64,000 nt of DNA from Buchnera aphidicola (Shivaphis celti) (lineage in GTDB: Bacteria; Pseudomonadota; Gammaproteobacteria; Enterobacterales; Enterobacteriaceae), in the NCBI RefSeq assembly GCF_039349365.1, contig NZ_CP134977.1, forward strand, positions 220,875 to 284,874, in the 5' to 3' direction. The position numbers and the translations under genes are program-made. The notes under the pieces are model-generated. The model worked only from the letters and a program-made list of their open reading frames with translations. It did no database searches and had not been told where the DNA came from. Shown here one piece after another: positions 10,914 through 21,165 of this stretch; the stretch's first letter is position 1, and every line of letters starts with the position of its first letter.

Positions 10914-12203
10914 TTATGTAATGAATTTTATACCATTCATATATTTTTTACTTAAGATTTCTGGTATTTCTATTTTTCCATCATTACATTGATAATTTTC
11001 TAAAATAGCAGCTAATGTTCTACCAATTGCTAATCCAGAACCATTTATTGTATGTAAAAAATATTTTTTTTTCTTATTTTTTTGAAAATATTTTGCATTA
11101 ATTCTACGTGTTTGAAAATCTGACATATTTGAACAAGAAGATATTTCTTTATAACAATTACAAGAAGGAAACCATACCTCTAAATCATATGTTTTTGTAG
11201 CAGCAAATCCCATATCTCCTGTACATAATAATAATTTTCTATATGGCAATTTTAATAATTTTAATATTTTTTCTGCATGCGAAGTAAGTTTTTCTAAATG
11301 CAACATAGAATCTTTAGGGTGAGTAATTTGGAAAAGTTCTACTTTATCAAATTGATGCATACGAATCAGCCCTTTCGTATCTTTCCCATAAGATAAACTT
11401 TCTGCTCTAAAACAAGGGGATTGAGCAACTAACATAATAGGAAGATCGTCTTCTTGAAGAATTGCGTTTCTAAATAAATTTGTTAATGGTACTTCCGCAG
11501 TGGGTATTAAAATATATTTTTTTTTTATATTATTTTTTGTAGATACGTAAAACAATTCTTTTTGAAATTTTGGTAGTTGTCCAGCACCATACATACTATC
11601 ATTATTAACTAAATATGGAACATGTATTTCTTTATATCCATGTTGCATAGTATGTATATCTAGCATAAATTGTCCTAATGCACGATATAAAAGAGATAAT
11701 TGATCTTTGATAATTACGAATCGAGCTCCAGACATATTACTAGCAGTAAACCAATCAAATCCATTTATTTTTTTTCCTAATGAAACGTGATCTAGTGCAG
11801 AAAAAGAATAATTTTTAATTTTACCCCAATACTTTATAATTTTATTATCATGATAAGAACGACCAATTGGTACATTTTTATCTGGTATGTTTGGCAACAT
11901 GGAAAAAAATAAATTTATTTTTTTTTTTACTTTTTGAAATTCAATTTCTTGGTTTAATAAATTTTTTTTTATTTCTTTTACTTGCTTTTTTAAATTATCA
12001 ACAGTCAATTGATTTTTTTTTTCTTTATAAATTAATTTAGATATTTTTTTATATTTAGATCTAAAATTTTCGACAATTAATTGTAAATTTTTTCTTTTTT
12101 TTTCAAGCAATTTTATTTTTTTAATATCTAAAAAAAATCCACGTTTTTTAAAAAGTATAGCAATATCTTCAATATTATTTCGTAATGAATATGGATCAAT
12201 CAT
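10914..12203 (-). CDS. serS: Seryl-tRNA synthetase
   Basis: Charges tRNA-Ser. An N-terminal coiled-coil arm, rich in lysine, spans about residues 25-100. The class II catalytic core follows, with PCFRAESLSYGKDTKGLIRMHQ as motif 2 and SGLAIGRTLAAILEN as motif 3. At 429 residues it matches E. coli (430). It is the first gene of the minus-strand block running to tpiA, and is divergent from trxB. A tRNA-Ser(UGA) gene lies at 31607. Confidence 0.97.
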   Translation of the reverse strand: MIDPYSLRNNIEDIAILFKKRGFFLDIKKIKLLEKKRKNLQLIVENFRSKYKKISKLIYKEKKNQLTVDNLKKQVKEIKKNLLNQEIEFQKVKKKINLFFSMLPNIPDKNVPIGRSYHDNKIIKYWGKIKNYSFSALDHVSLGKKINGFDWFTASNMSGARFVIIKDQLSLLYRALGQFMLDIHTMQHGYKEIHVPYLVNNDSMYGAGQLPKFQKELFYVSTKNNIKKKYILIPTAEVPLTNLFRNAILQEDDLPIMLVAQSPCFRAESLSYGKDTKGLIRMHQFDKVELFQITHPKDSMLHLEKLTSHAEKILKLLKLPYRKLLLCTGDMGFAATKTYDLEVWFPSCNCYKEISSCSNMSDFQTRRINAKYFQKNKKKKYFLHTINGSGLAIGRTLAAILENYQCNDGKIEIPEILSKKYMNGIKFIT

Positions 12204-12353
12204 AATATATTATAATTTTAAACGAATAATATTACTATAACATAAAAATTTATTTATTGTATAATTATTATTTACTATTTTAATAATGATGATCATGGTA
12301 AAATATTTACACATGAAGAGATTGTTAAAAAATTTATTATAAAAAAGAAAAAA

Positions 12354-13334
12354 ATGCATAAAAATAATGAAAATAAATTCCATAAATTAATAATTATTGG
12401 ATCTGGACCAGCAGGATATACAGCAGCTATTTATGCAGCAAGAGCAAATTTACAACCTATATTAATTACTGGTTTACAAAAAGGAGGACAATTAATTAAT
12501 ACAAATCAAATTGAAAATTGGCCTGGAAGATTTAAAAAAACTACTGGAATAGAATTAATGAATGATATGGAAAAACATGTAAAAATATTAAATACAAAAA
12601 TTGTTCACGATCAAGTAATAAAAGTAGATTTTTCTAATAAAATTTTAGTAGTTTTTTGCGAATTTCATAAATATTATAGTCATACTGTTATTATTGCCAC
12701 TGGTTCCTCTCCTAAATATCTGAATTTAAAATCAGAAAAAAAATTTCTTGGTAAAGGAATATCAACTTGTGCAACTTGCGATGGTTTTTTTTATAAAAAT
12801 CATGACGTAGCTGTTGTTGGAGGAGGAAATACAGCGATAGAAGAAGTATTATATTTGTCCAATATTGCTTCTCAAGTACATTTAATACATAGAAGAAAAC
12901 AATTTACTGCAGAAAAAATTTTAATTGAAAAATTAAAAAATAAAATTAATTTAGGAAAAGTCGTTTTACACCTTGATTATGTTGTTAGTAATATCATAGG
13001 CAAAAAACTAGAAATAAATTCTATTGAGATTACTCATACTAAAAATTATACTGAAAATAAAAAAATAGTTTTTGTAAAAGCATTATTTATTGCTATTGGA
13101 AGCATGCCAAATACTAAGATATTCAAAAATATTTTAAATATGAAAAATGGATATATTCAAATTCAAAAGAAATACAATGGTTTTAATACACAAACAAATA
13201 TACCAAATGTATTTGCTGCTGGAGATGTAACAGATAACATATATAAACAAGCTATTACTTCTGCAGGAAGTGGATGTATGGCGGCATTAGATGCAGAAAA
13301 ATATTTAAATTCATTAAATATCATTAATATTTAA
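12354..13334 (+). CDS. trxB: Thioredoxin reductase
   Basis: FAD- and NADPH-dependent reductase of thioredoxin. The FAD Rossmann motif [16 protein letters not shown] lies near residue 17, the redox-active pair is CATC in [10 protein letters not shown], the NADPH motif is [11 protein letters not shown], and the C-terminal FAD segment is FAAGDVTD. The 326 residues are close to the E. coli 321. It is divergent from serS and followed by infA and aspS on the same strand. Confidence 0.96.
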   Translation: MHKNNENKFHKLIIIGSGPAGYTAAIYAARANLQPILITGLQKGGQLINTNQIENWPGRFKKTTGIELMNDMEKHVKILNTKIVHDQVIKVDFSNKILVVFCEFHKYYSHTVIIATGSSPKYLNLKSEKKFLGKGISTCATCDGFFYKNHDVAVVGGGNTAIEEVLYLSNIASQVHLIHRRKQFTAEKILIEKLKNKINLGKVVLHLDYVVSNIIGKKLEINSIEITHTKNYTENKKIVFVKALFIAIGSMPNTKIFKNILNMKNGYIQIQKKYNGFNTQTNIPNVFAAGDVTDNIYKQAITSAGSGCMAALDAEKYLNSLNIINI

Positions 13335-13360
13335 CAATATATTTTAAGGATATAATTGTA

Positions 13361-13576
13361 ATGAAAGAAAATAACATTGAAATGCAAGGAAATATAATAG
13401 ATACCTTGCCAAATACTATGTTTAAAGTAGAATTAGAAAATGGTCATATTATAACAGCTCATATATCTGGAAAAATGAGAAAAAATTACATTAGAATTTT
13501 AACTGGTGATAAAGTAACAGTGGAATTAACTCCATACGATTTAACTAAAGGAAGAATTATTTTTCGTAGTCGATAA
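13361..13576 (+). CDS. infA: Translation initiation factor IF-1
   Basis: Small S1/OB-fold factor that occupies the ribosomal A site during initiation. Its 71 residues are nearly identical to E. coli IF-1, including [14 protein letters not shown] and [17 protein letters not shown]. An AAGGA ribosome site lies upstream of the ATG. It is located 26 bases after trxB. Confidence 0.98.
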   Translation: MKENNIEMQGNIIDTLPNTMFKVELENGHIITAHISGKMRKNYIRILTGDKVTVELTPYDLTKGRIIFRSR

Positions 13577-13607
13577 AATTTACTTTTAATACCAAGGTCA
13601 AAATTAT

Positions 13608-15323
13608 ATGCGAACAAAATATTGTAATCATATTAGCATCACTGACATTAATACAACTGTTATATTATGTGGATGGGTCAATCGAGTAAGAAATTTTGGT
13701 AATTTTATTTTTGTTGATTTACGCGACTGTTCAGGAATTATTCAAATATTTTTTCATTCTAAAAATTCATCTGTTTTTAAAAAAGCTATGCAACTAAAAA
13801 ATGAATTTTGTATTCAAATTGTTGGTGTTGTACAATCTAGATCCAAAAAAAATGAAAATAAAAAATTAAATACTGGATTGTTAGAAATTGTAGCAAAAAA
13901 ATTAAAAATTTTTAATGTATCAAAAAAACTACCAATAGATTTTAATAATATTTATGAAGATGTAATCAAGTTAAAATATCGATATTTGGATTTACGCTGT
14001 TTAAATATGTTGCAAAAATTTAAAATAAGACATGAAATTACTTATTATATTCATCAATATATGCATAAAAACAATTTTTTAAATATAGAAACACCGATTT
14101 TAACTAAATCAACTCCTTCAGGAGCAAAAGATTATTTAATCGAAAGTCGATTACATAAAAAAAAATATTATGCATTATCACAATCACCGCAACTATTTAA
14201 ACAATTATTAATGATTGCAGGATTTGATCGATATTATCAAATTGTTAAATGTTTTCGAGATGAAGATTTACGTTCAGATCGACAACCAGAATTTACACAA
14301 GTTGATTTTGAAGTATCTTTTGTAAATGAAATCAAAATAATGGAAATTACAGAAAAATTAATTACAGAAATATGGAAAAATTTTTTAAATATTTCATTAA
14401 AAAAATTTTCAGTTTTATCATTTTCTGAATCAATAAAAAAATATGGTTCAGATAAACCTGATTTACGTAATCCTATGGAATTAATCGACTTACCTCATTC
14501 CTTTTTTAAATATTTTAATTATAATAATATTCAAAATTATGACATAAAGATTAGAACAACAACTTTATTAATTAAAAATGGTATTATCAAACTAAAGGAT
14601 CATAACATTCAATCTTATAATCATATTATTCAAAAAAATAACGATATTTTATATATATATATATATATACAAGATATCTCTTTAAAAAAATATAAAATTA
14701 TTAATATAAAAAATTTATTGAATGCAAAAACAATTAATGAAATTGTTCATCGAACAAATGCAAAAAATGGAGATATTATTCTTATAATATCAGGAGAATA
14801 TAATACAATAAATAAATTATGTAATATTTTAAGAGAAAAAATAGGATATGATACAAATTTAATTCAAAAAATATGGAAACCAACATGGATTATAGATTTT
14901 CCGATGTTTAAAAAAAATAAAGATGGAAGTTTTTCAGCAATACATCATCCATTCACAGCTCCAAAAAATTGCAATATTACAGATTTAAAAAATAATCCAA
15001 GTTCTGTTTTATCAAATTCTTATGATTTAGTAATGAATGGGTACGAAATAGGAGGAGGTTCAGTAAGAATTCATGATGTTTTAATGCAAAAAACAATATT
15101 CGAAATATTAAATTTAACATATTCCAGTAATATGGATGCATTAAATTTTTTTATTAATGCATTAGAATACGGTACTCCTCCACATGCCGGCATTGCTTTA
15201 GGTTTAGATAGAATTATCATGTTATTAACAAATAGTACAAATATTAAAGATGTAATTGCATTTCCAAAAACAAATACTGCAACTTGTTTAATGTCTAATG
15301 CTCCTAATAAATTTATATATTAA
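13608..15323 (+). CDS. aspS: Aspartyl-tRNA synthetase
   Basis: Charges tRNA-Asp. An N-terminal OB-fold anticodon-binding domain (about 1-110) precedes a class II core with ETPILTKSTPSGAKDYL, CFRDEDLRSDRQPEFTQVD (motif 2), the bacterial GAD-type insertion domain and ALGLDRIIMLL (motif 3). It has 571 residues against 590 in E. coli. The insertion domain has drifted strongly: a run of alternating A and T at 14650-14669 is translated as a repeated Tyr-Ile stretch. The gene converges on znuB. Confidence 0.97.
   Translation: MRTKYCNHISITDINTTVILCGWVNRVRNFGNFIFVDLRDCSGIIQIFFHSKNSSVFKKAMQLKNEFCIQIVGVVQSRSKKNENKKLNTGLLEIVAKKLKIFNVSKKLPIDFNNIYEDVIKLKYRYLDLRCLNMLQKFKIRHEITYYIHQYMHKNNFLNIETPILTKSTPSGAKDYLIESRLHKKKYYALSQSPQLFKQLLMIAGFDRYYQIVKCFRDEDLRSDRQPEFTQVDFEVSFVNEIKIMEITEKLITEIWKNFLNISLKKFSVLSFSESIKKYGSDKPDLRNPMELIDLPHSFFKYFNYNNIQNYDIKIRTTTLLIKNGIIKLKDHNIQSYNHIIQKNNDILYIYIYIQDISLKKYKIINIKNLLNAKTINEIVHRTNAKNGDIILIISGEYNTINKLCNILREKIGYDTNLIQKIWKPTWIIDFPMFKKNKDGSFSAIHHPFTAPKNCNITDLKNNPSSVLSNSYDLVMNGYEIGGGSVRIHDVLMQKTIFEILNLTYSSNMDALNFFINALEYGTPPHAGIALGLDRIIMLLTNSTNIKDVIAFPKTNTATCLMSNAPNKFIY
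14650..14669 (+). repeat. (TA)n microsatellite inside aspS
   Basis: About ten TA units in frame within the insertion domain of aspS, coding for alternating Tyr and Ile. A change in unit number would shift the frame, because two bases is not a multiple of three. Confidence 0.8.
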
Positions 15324-15396
15324 TTTAATATTACAGTTTTATAATAAAAAAAATGATAATTATCTTGTTTAATTATATATAATTTCTTAAATTTAT

Positions 15397-16194
15397 TTAT
15401 ATTATTATACTGATAAAAAATAATATAGACTCTAAACATATAATTAATGGACTAATCGGAATATTGTAAAATATTGATATCATTATTCCTAATGTAATAA
15501 ATGTGAAATTAATTATGATAGAAAAAAAAACCATCATTTCTGGTGATGAAGCAAATTTTTGTGTAATTGCAGGGGGAATAATTAATAATGCTGTTATTAA
15601 CAATGCGCCAATTAATTTGGTTGATATAGCGATCAAAATTGCTGTCAATAACATCAAAATTAATCTCATTTTTAAAATATTAATTCCACTAATTTTGGCT
15701 ATTTCTGCATTTATAATCATTCCAATCATATCATCCCAATAAATTATGATAATCAGTATTGTAATAATACTAATTGCTATAATGGAAAATAAATCACATA
15801 CGTTTAATTTTAATAAATCTCCAAATAAATATTTTGTTAAATTTGACTGTTCGTTTTTCTTAATAATATGTAATATAATCATTCCTAATGATAACGATCC
15901 ATATGTCATAACTGCAAAAATTGTATCTAAAGAAAGTGTTGAAAAATTTTCTATATATGCAATTAATATTGTTAAAAAAATTAAAAAAAATAATACCGTT
16001 AAAAATATATTTGTATGTAATAAAAATGATAAAGATAAACCCAACAAAGAAGCATGTGATAAAGTATTACCAAATGCAGACATTCTACGCCAAATCATAA
16101 AAGATCCTAACGGACCACATATCAAGGATAAAAATATTCCTGCTATCCATCCAAAAAAAATATTACTATGATAATTGAAAAAAAAATTTAACAT
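15397..16194 (-). CDS. znuB: Zinc ABC transporter permease
   Basis: Inner-membrane channel of the ZnuABC zinc importer. A 265-residue protein built mostly of hydrophobic helices (about seven or eight segments). Family signatures include GWIAGIFLSLICGPLGSFMIW near the N-terminus, MSAFGNTLSHASLLG, and GALLITALLIIPPA in the C-terminal half. It lies 21 bases after znuC on the same strand, the ancestral znuCB order. znuA, the periplasmic binding protein normally divergent from znuC, is not adjacent; pykA occupies that place. Confidence 0.93.
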   Translation of the reverse strand: MLNFFFNYHSNIFFGWIAGIFLSLICGPLGSFMIWRRMSAFGNTLSHASLLGLSLSFLLHTNIFLTVLFFLIFLTILIAYIENFSTLSLDTIFAVMTYGSLSLGMIILHIIKKNEQSNLTKYLFGDLLKLNVCDLFSIIAISIITILIIIIYWDDMIGMIINAEIAKISGINILKMRLILMLLTAILIAISTKLIGALLITALLIIPPAITQKFASSPEMMVFFSIIINFTFITLGIMISIFYNIPISPLIICLESILFFISIII

Positions 16195-16215
16195 AAATGT
16201 TATATATAAAATTGA

Positions 16216-16932
16216 TTAAAAAATATGTATATGATCATGTTCGTGCTGATATATAGTTAATTCTTGTAATGCATGTGATCCAAACAAAGAGACAAATTCA
16301 CAATTTTTCGTAATAGACATAGGGGTGCCAGAACAACAAATATGTTTATTTAAACAAATTACCTCGTCTGTTTTTTTCATCACCAAGTTTAAATCATGTG
16401 AAACAAGTAATATTGAACATTTTAATTCTTTTTTTAATTCATGAAGTAATTGATACAAAAAAATTTGTCCGCTAATATCTACTCCTTGTGTAGGTTCATC
16501 TAAAACTAACAGTCCAGGAGAACATGATAATGTTCTCGCTAATAATATTCTTTGTAATTCTCCTCCTGACAATGTTCCTATCGGTTGATTTATTAAATGT
16601 TGTGCTTTGACTCGATCTAAATTTTTCATAATCTCTATTTTATTTGTTTTATAAAACAATTGCATAAATCGATATACTGAAATTGGAAAATTTTCATTAA
16701 ATTTAAACTTTTGAGGAACATATCCAATAACCAAATTGGGTTTACTGATAATTTTCCCCTGATATGGTTTTAGTAAACCAATTAATATTTTTACTAATGT
16801 TGATTTTCCAGCTCCGTTAGGACCAATAAGAGTGATAATTTTATTTTCCATCAGTGTAAAAGATACATTGGATAAAATTTCTTTTTTATTAATCTCAAAG
16901 GATAATTTTTTAATTTCAATAATTTTTTTCAT
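16216..16932 (-). CDS. znuC: Zinc ABC transporter ATP-binding protein
   Basis: ATPase that powers zinc import with ZnuB. Walker A is GPNGAGKSTL, the ABC signature LSGGELQRILLAR, Walker B LLVLDEPTQGVD, and the switch histidine lies in LVSHDLN. The family's CLNKHICCSGTP motif is present. A histidine-rich C-terminus, YQHEHDHIHIF, corresponds to the histidine-rich segment of E. coli ZnuC. 238 residues, slightly shorter than the E. coli protein. Confidence 0.95.
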   Translation of the reverse strand: MKKIIEIKKLSFEINKKEILSNVSFTLMENKIITLIGPNGAGKSTLVKILIGLLKPYQGKIISKPNLVIGYVPQKFKFNENFPISVYRFMQLFYKTNKIEIMKNLDRVKAQHLINQPIGTLSGGELQRILLARTLSCSPGLLVLDEPTQGVDISGQIFLYQLLHELKKELKCSILLVSHDLNLVMKKTDEVICLNKHICCSGTPMSITKNCEFVSLFGSHALQELTIYQHEHDHIHIF

Positions 16933-17027
16933 AAAATATACATAAAAATATAGAACCAGATAAATTTTTTTTATCTATCTTGATATAAAATAAAATTAAT
17001 ATTATTGATTGTAATCATTAAATATAT

Positions 17028-18473
17028 TTATTGTACTGTCAAAATTCTTTGCAAGTTAGTTTGACCTGCTTGACCCATAATATCTCCTTGTGTAATTACA
17101 ATAATATCTCCAGATTTTAAAATATTTTTTTTTACGAGTAAAAAAATTGCATCATTTGCTACTTTTAATCCTTTATTTGGACTATTAAAATAAATAGGTA
17201 TTACTCCTCTGTATAAGGAAACTAAGTTTAATACATTGGAATGTTTTGATAATGCAAAAATAGGTAATCCTGAACTAATTCTTGAAGTTAATAAGGCACT
17301 GTGACCAGATTCAGTTAATGTAATAATTGCACTAACACCAATTAAATGATTAGCAGCGTACATAGCAGACATTGTTACAGTTTCTTCAATATCATCAAAT
17401 TTTACATTTAATCTGTGTTTAGATACATTAATACTAGGAATTTTTTCTGCACCTTTACATATATCAGACATATGTTGTACTGTTTCTGATGGATATTTTC
17501 CAGTAGCTGTTTCTGCAGATAACATAACTGCATCTGTTCCATCTAGTACTGCATTAGCAACATCCATAACTTCTGCTCTTGTTGGAACAGGGTTATTTAC
17601 CATAGACTCCATCATTTGAGTTGCTGTAATTACCGTTCTGTTTAATGTACGAGCATATTTAATAAGTTTTTTTTGTACCCCAGCTAATTCTGAATCACCA
17701 ATTTCAACTCCTAAATCTCCTCTTGCAACCATAATAGCATCCGCTTCTAAAATCATACGTTTCATAATATCTATATCAGAAACTACTTCTGCTCTTTCTA
17801 TTTTTGCTATTATTTTTGCATTATTTCCTGCTGCATATGTTAATTCTCTAGCCATCATCAAATCTCGTGGATGTCTTGGAAATGAAACTGATAAATAATC
17901 TACTCCAATATTAGCAGCAATAATAATATCTTTTTTATCTTTTGATGTTAATGAACTTGCCGACAAACCTCCTCCAGATTTATTAATTCCTTTATTATTA
18001 GACAATTTACCTCCAATAACTACTTTCGTGATTACTTGTGTTAAATTAATATCAATTACTTTTAACTTGATTTTTCCATCATCCAATAATAAAATATCAT
18101 TAATTTTTAAATCTAAAACTAATTGTTTATAGTCCACTCCAACTATTTTTTCATTTCCATATTTATTTTTAAAATCAATATCTAATGTAAAGATATTCCC
18201 TGGTATTAAAAAAATATAATTATTTTCAAAATTTGCGATTCGAATTTTTGGACCTTGTAAATCTCCTAAAATTGCTACATTATAACCAATTTTTTTCATT
18301 ATTTGAAAAGCATGATATGCTCTGCTTTCATGTTCTTCTTGGGTTCCATGTGAAAAATTTAATCGTAAAACATTAGCTCCTGCTAATATTGATTTTTCAA
18401 GATTATCATTTTCATCTGTTGATGGACCTAATGTAATAACTATTTTTGTTCTTCTTGATCTTGTATCATTCAT
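17028..18473 (-). CDS. pykA: Pyruvate kinase (PykA type)
   Basis: Last step of glycolysis, making ATP and pyruvate from phosphoenolpyruvate. Motifs include [15 protein letters not shown] at the start, [17 protein letters not shown], the catalytic lysine segment [21 protein letters not shown] and [10 protein letters not shown]. Its 481 residues and its position divergent from zwf identify it as the PykA rather than the PykF isozyme. hexR, which lies between zwf and pykA in E. coli, is gone, so that control is lost here. Confidence 0.96.
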   Translation of the reverse strand: MNDTRSRRTKIVITLGPSTDENDNLEKSILAGANVLRLNFSHGTQEEHESRAYHAFQIMKKIGYNVAILGDLQGPKIRIANFENNYIFLIPGNIFTLDIDFKNKYGNEKIVGVDYKQLVLDLKINDILLLDDGKIKLKVIDINLTQVITKVVIGGKLSNNKGINKSGGGLSASSLTSKDKKDIIIAANIGVDYLSVSFPRHPRDLMMARELTYAAGNNAKIIAKIERAEVVSDIDIMKRMILEADAIMVARGDLGVEIGDSELAGVQKKLIKYARTLNRTVITATQMMESMVNNPVPTRAEVMDVANAVLDGTDAVMLSAETATGKYPSETVQHMSDICKGAEKIPSINVSKHRLNVKFDDIEETVTMSAMYAANHLIGVSAIITLTESGHSALLTSRISSGLPIFALSKHSNVLNLVSLYRGVIPIYFNSPNKGLKVANDAIFLLVKKNILKSGDIIVITQGDIMGQAGQTNLQRILTVQ

Positions 18474-18670
18474 GTTTTTAACCGTTATGAAATATTTTAT
18501 AAATATTAAAGTTTTAATTAAAAATATTTTATATAATTTTTAATTATATAAAATATTTTACAAAAAATATATATTAATTTATCAAATTAAACATATAAAA
18601 TAATTTTTTAATATTTTAAAAAAAAATTGATAATATAATTAATAAGAATTATAAAAATATCGAGGATAAC

Positions 18671-20101
18671 GTGAAAAAATTTTTTTTGCAACAATATGAT
18701 TTAATATTATTTGGAGCAAAAGGAGATTTATCTGGTCGTAAATTAATACCAGCATTATATGAACTAGAAAAAAAATCATTACTTCATAAAAATACTCGTA
18801 TTATTGGAGTAGGAAGAGCACATTGGAGTAATGAAAAATATATTGAATATACTTTTAATACATTAAAAAATTTTTGTATTAATCCTATTGACATGCAGAT
18901 ATGGAAAAAATTTCAATCTAAATTATTATTTTGTAATTTAGATGTAACAAATATTAGTCATTTTTATACATTAAAAAAAGTACTTATACAAAATAATAAT
19001 ACAAAAATATACTATTTTGCTGTTCCACCACATACTTTCGGAAATATCTGTAAGGGTATTGGAGAAATAAAATTACATTATTATCCTAATAGGATTGTTG
19101 TCGAAAAACCAATAGGAACATCATTTAAATCATCTCAAAAAATTAATAATCAATTAAATTTATATTTTCAAGAAAACCAAATTTTTAGAATTGATCATTA
19201 TCTTGGGAAAGAAACTGTATTAAATTTACTTATTTTAAGGTTTTCTAATCCTATTTTCTATTATCAATGGAATCACAATTATATTAAATATATTAAAATT
19301 TTTGTTTCTGAAAAAATAGGAATTGAAGGACGATGGAAATATTTCAATAGTATTGGACAAACTAGAGATATGGTTCAAAACCACTTATTGCAAATTTTAA
19401 GCCTTCTTACTATGTCTATTCCTAAAAGTTTAGATGCAACAAATATTCAATCTGAAAAAATAAAACTACTAAAATCATTACGAAAAATAAATTTAAAAAC
19501 TATTAATACAAATACTATTCGAGGGCAATATAATAGTGGTATTATTGATAATCAATGTGTGCCATCTTATACAAAAGAATTATTTTCAGAAATAAATAGT
19601 CAAACTGAAACTTTTGTCGCAATAAAAACATTTATAGATAACGAAACATGGAAAAATGTACCAATTTATTTAAAAACCGGGAAAAGAATGTTTGAAAAGA
19701 CATCTAAAATTGTTATTTGTTTTAAACAATTGCCTTATAATTTATTTCAAAATTATAAACATCAAAACAAATTAATCATTCAACTACAACCAAACGAAGG
19801 AATTACTATACAATTTTTTAATAAAAATCCTGAAATTAGTTCTAAATATAATACTAAAAAATCAAATTTATATTTCAATTATTGTGATATTTTAAAAGAA
19901 AATATTCCCGATGCATATGAAAGACTGTTTTTAGAAATAATGAATAATGATCAATCTTTATTTATATCAAAAAAAGAAATTGAGATTTCATGGAAATGGA
20001 TTGATTCCATTATCCAATCTTGGAAAATTAATAATACACCATTAATCCTGTATAAGTCTGGAATCAAAGATATTAAATTCAATGATGAATATGATGTATA
20101 A
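18671..20101 (+). CDS. zwf: Glucose-6-phosphate 1-dehydrogenase, GTG start
   Basis: Oxidises glucose 6-phosphate to 6-phosphogluconolactone and makes NADPH. The dinucleotide-binding start is LILFGAKGDLSGRKL, the substrate and catalytic segment is RIDHYLGKETV, and VVEKPIGTS and YLKTGKRM follow. 476 residues (E. coli 491). The start codon is GTG with GAGGA just upstream. It is divergent from pykA across 197 bases of AT-rich DNA that presumably contains both promoters. Confidence 0.96.
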   Translation: MKKFFLQQYDLILFGAKGDLSGRKLIPALYELEKKSLLHKNTRIIGVGRAHWSNEKYIEYTFNTLKNFCINPIDMQIWKKFQSKLLFCNLDVTNISHFYTLKKVLIQNNNTKIYYFAVPPHTFGNICKGIGEIKLHYYPNRIVVEKPIGTSFKSSQKINNQLNLYFQENQIFRIDHYLGKETVLNLLILRFSNPIFYYQWNHNYIKYIKIFVSEKIGIEGRWKYFNSIGQTRDMVQNHLLQILSLLTMSIPKSLDATNIQSEKIKLLKSLRKINLKTINTNTIRGQYNSGIIDNQCVPSYTKELFSEINSQTETFVAIKTFIDNETWKNVPIYLKTGKRMFEKTSKIVICFKQLPYNLFQNYKHQNKLIIQLQPNEGITIQFFNKNPEISSKYNTKKSNLYFNYCDILKENIPDAYERLFLEIMNNDQSLFISKKEIEISWKWIDSIIQSWKINNTPLILYKSGIKDIKFNDEYDV

Positions 20102-20233
20102 TTTTCTTAAAATATTATATAATCATATAATGTAATCATATTCTCATGAAAAAATAAAACATTAAATATTTATTTATTATATAATAAAAATATATTATAA
20201 TAAATCCATTGTAAATCATGAAGGTGTAATAAA

Positions 20234-21112
20234 ATGATACGAGTAATTCTATTTTTACTCACGAATTTGTCTGTAATGTTTATGTTTGGAACAGTATTAT
20301 TTTTGACAGGAATGGAATCTAACAGTATCAGGGCGTTAATGATTTTGTCTTCTATTGTTGGTTTTAGTGGGTCAATTACTTCATTATTATTATCTAAATG
20401 GTCTACATTACGATCTGTAAATGGGAAAATTATTAGCCACCCTAGAAATAAAACTGAAGCTTGGATTCTAGATGTTATACGATATCAAGCAAGTCAATTA
20501 GGTATTAAAACACCAGAAGTGGCAATTTATAAATCAAATTCAGTCAATGCATTTGCAAGTGGATACAGTCAAAATAGTTCTTTAATTGCTTTATCTACTG
20601 GTTTAATTGAAAGCATGAATAAAGAAAATCTCCAAGCAGTAATTTCTCATGAATTTAGTCATATTATGAATGGAGATATGGTAACGTTAGCATTAATACA
20701 AGGTATAATAAATACATTTGTTTTTTTTGTATCAAATTTTACTTCTAGAATGGTTATGCAAATGTTATATAAAAATAGACAATCAAATTATGTTCGTTCA
20801 TATGGATTTTTAATAAATTATGTTGTTTCTATGATTTTACAAGCTGTTTTTGGTATGTTAGCTAGTTTAATTGTCATGTCTTTTTCAAGATATAGAGAAT
20901 TTAGAGCCGATGCAGATGCTGCAAAACGTATTGGATGGAATAAAATGATTTCTTTATTAGTAAAATTTAAACAACTTACTGAACCGCAACCATCAGAAGA
21001 TATTAAAACATATTGTATTCGCGGGCAATCTAAATCATTTTATAATTTATTTGCTTCACATCCTCCAGTACAGGATAGAATTGATGCATTGCATAAAAAA
21101 TTATACATATAA
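20234..21112 (+). CDS. htpX: Membrane zinc metalloprotease HtpX
   Basis: Inner-membrane protease that degrades misfolded membrane proteins and overlaps in role with FtsH. Two N-terminal membrane segments (about 4-25 and 35-55) precede the zinc site VISHEFSHIMNGDMVT (HEXXH), and further hydrophobic segments lie around 155-175 and 190-215. The C-terminal FASHPPVQDRIDAL is typical of the family. 292 residues, full length (E. coli 293). AAGGTG lies upstream of the ATG. Confidence 0.96.
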   Translation: MIRVILFLLTNLSVMFMFGTVLFLTGMESNSIRALMILSSIVGFSGSITSLLLSKWSTLRSVNGKIISHPRNKTEAWILDVIRYQASQLGIKTPEVAIYKSNSVNAFASGYSQNSSLIALSTGLIESMNKENLQAVISHEFSHIMNGDMVTLALIQGIINTFVFFVSNFTSRMVMQMLYKNRQSNYVRSYGFLINYVVSMILQAVFGMLASLIVMSFSRYREFRADADAAKRIGWNKMISLLVKFKQLTEPQPSEDIKTYCIRGQSKSFYNLFASHPPVQDRIDALHKKLYI

Positions 21113-21165
21113 ATATTTAAAAAAATTAGTACAATATAAATAATATACTATTAACGGAGTATAAA

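Noticed and set aside
15371..15384. AATTATATATAATT palindrome between aspS and znuB as a terminator
   Set aside because: It has no loop and no GC pairs, and such short AT palindromes are expected by chance.
15746..16171. 141-codon open frame on the plus strand
   Set aside because: Mirror of znuB; its composition follows from the hydrophobic codons on the other strand.
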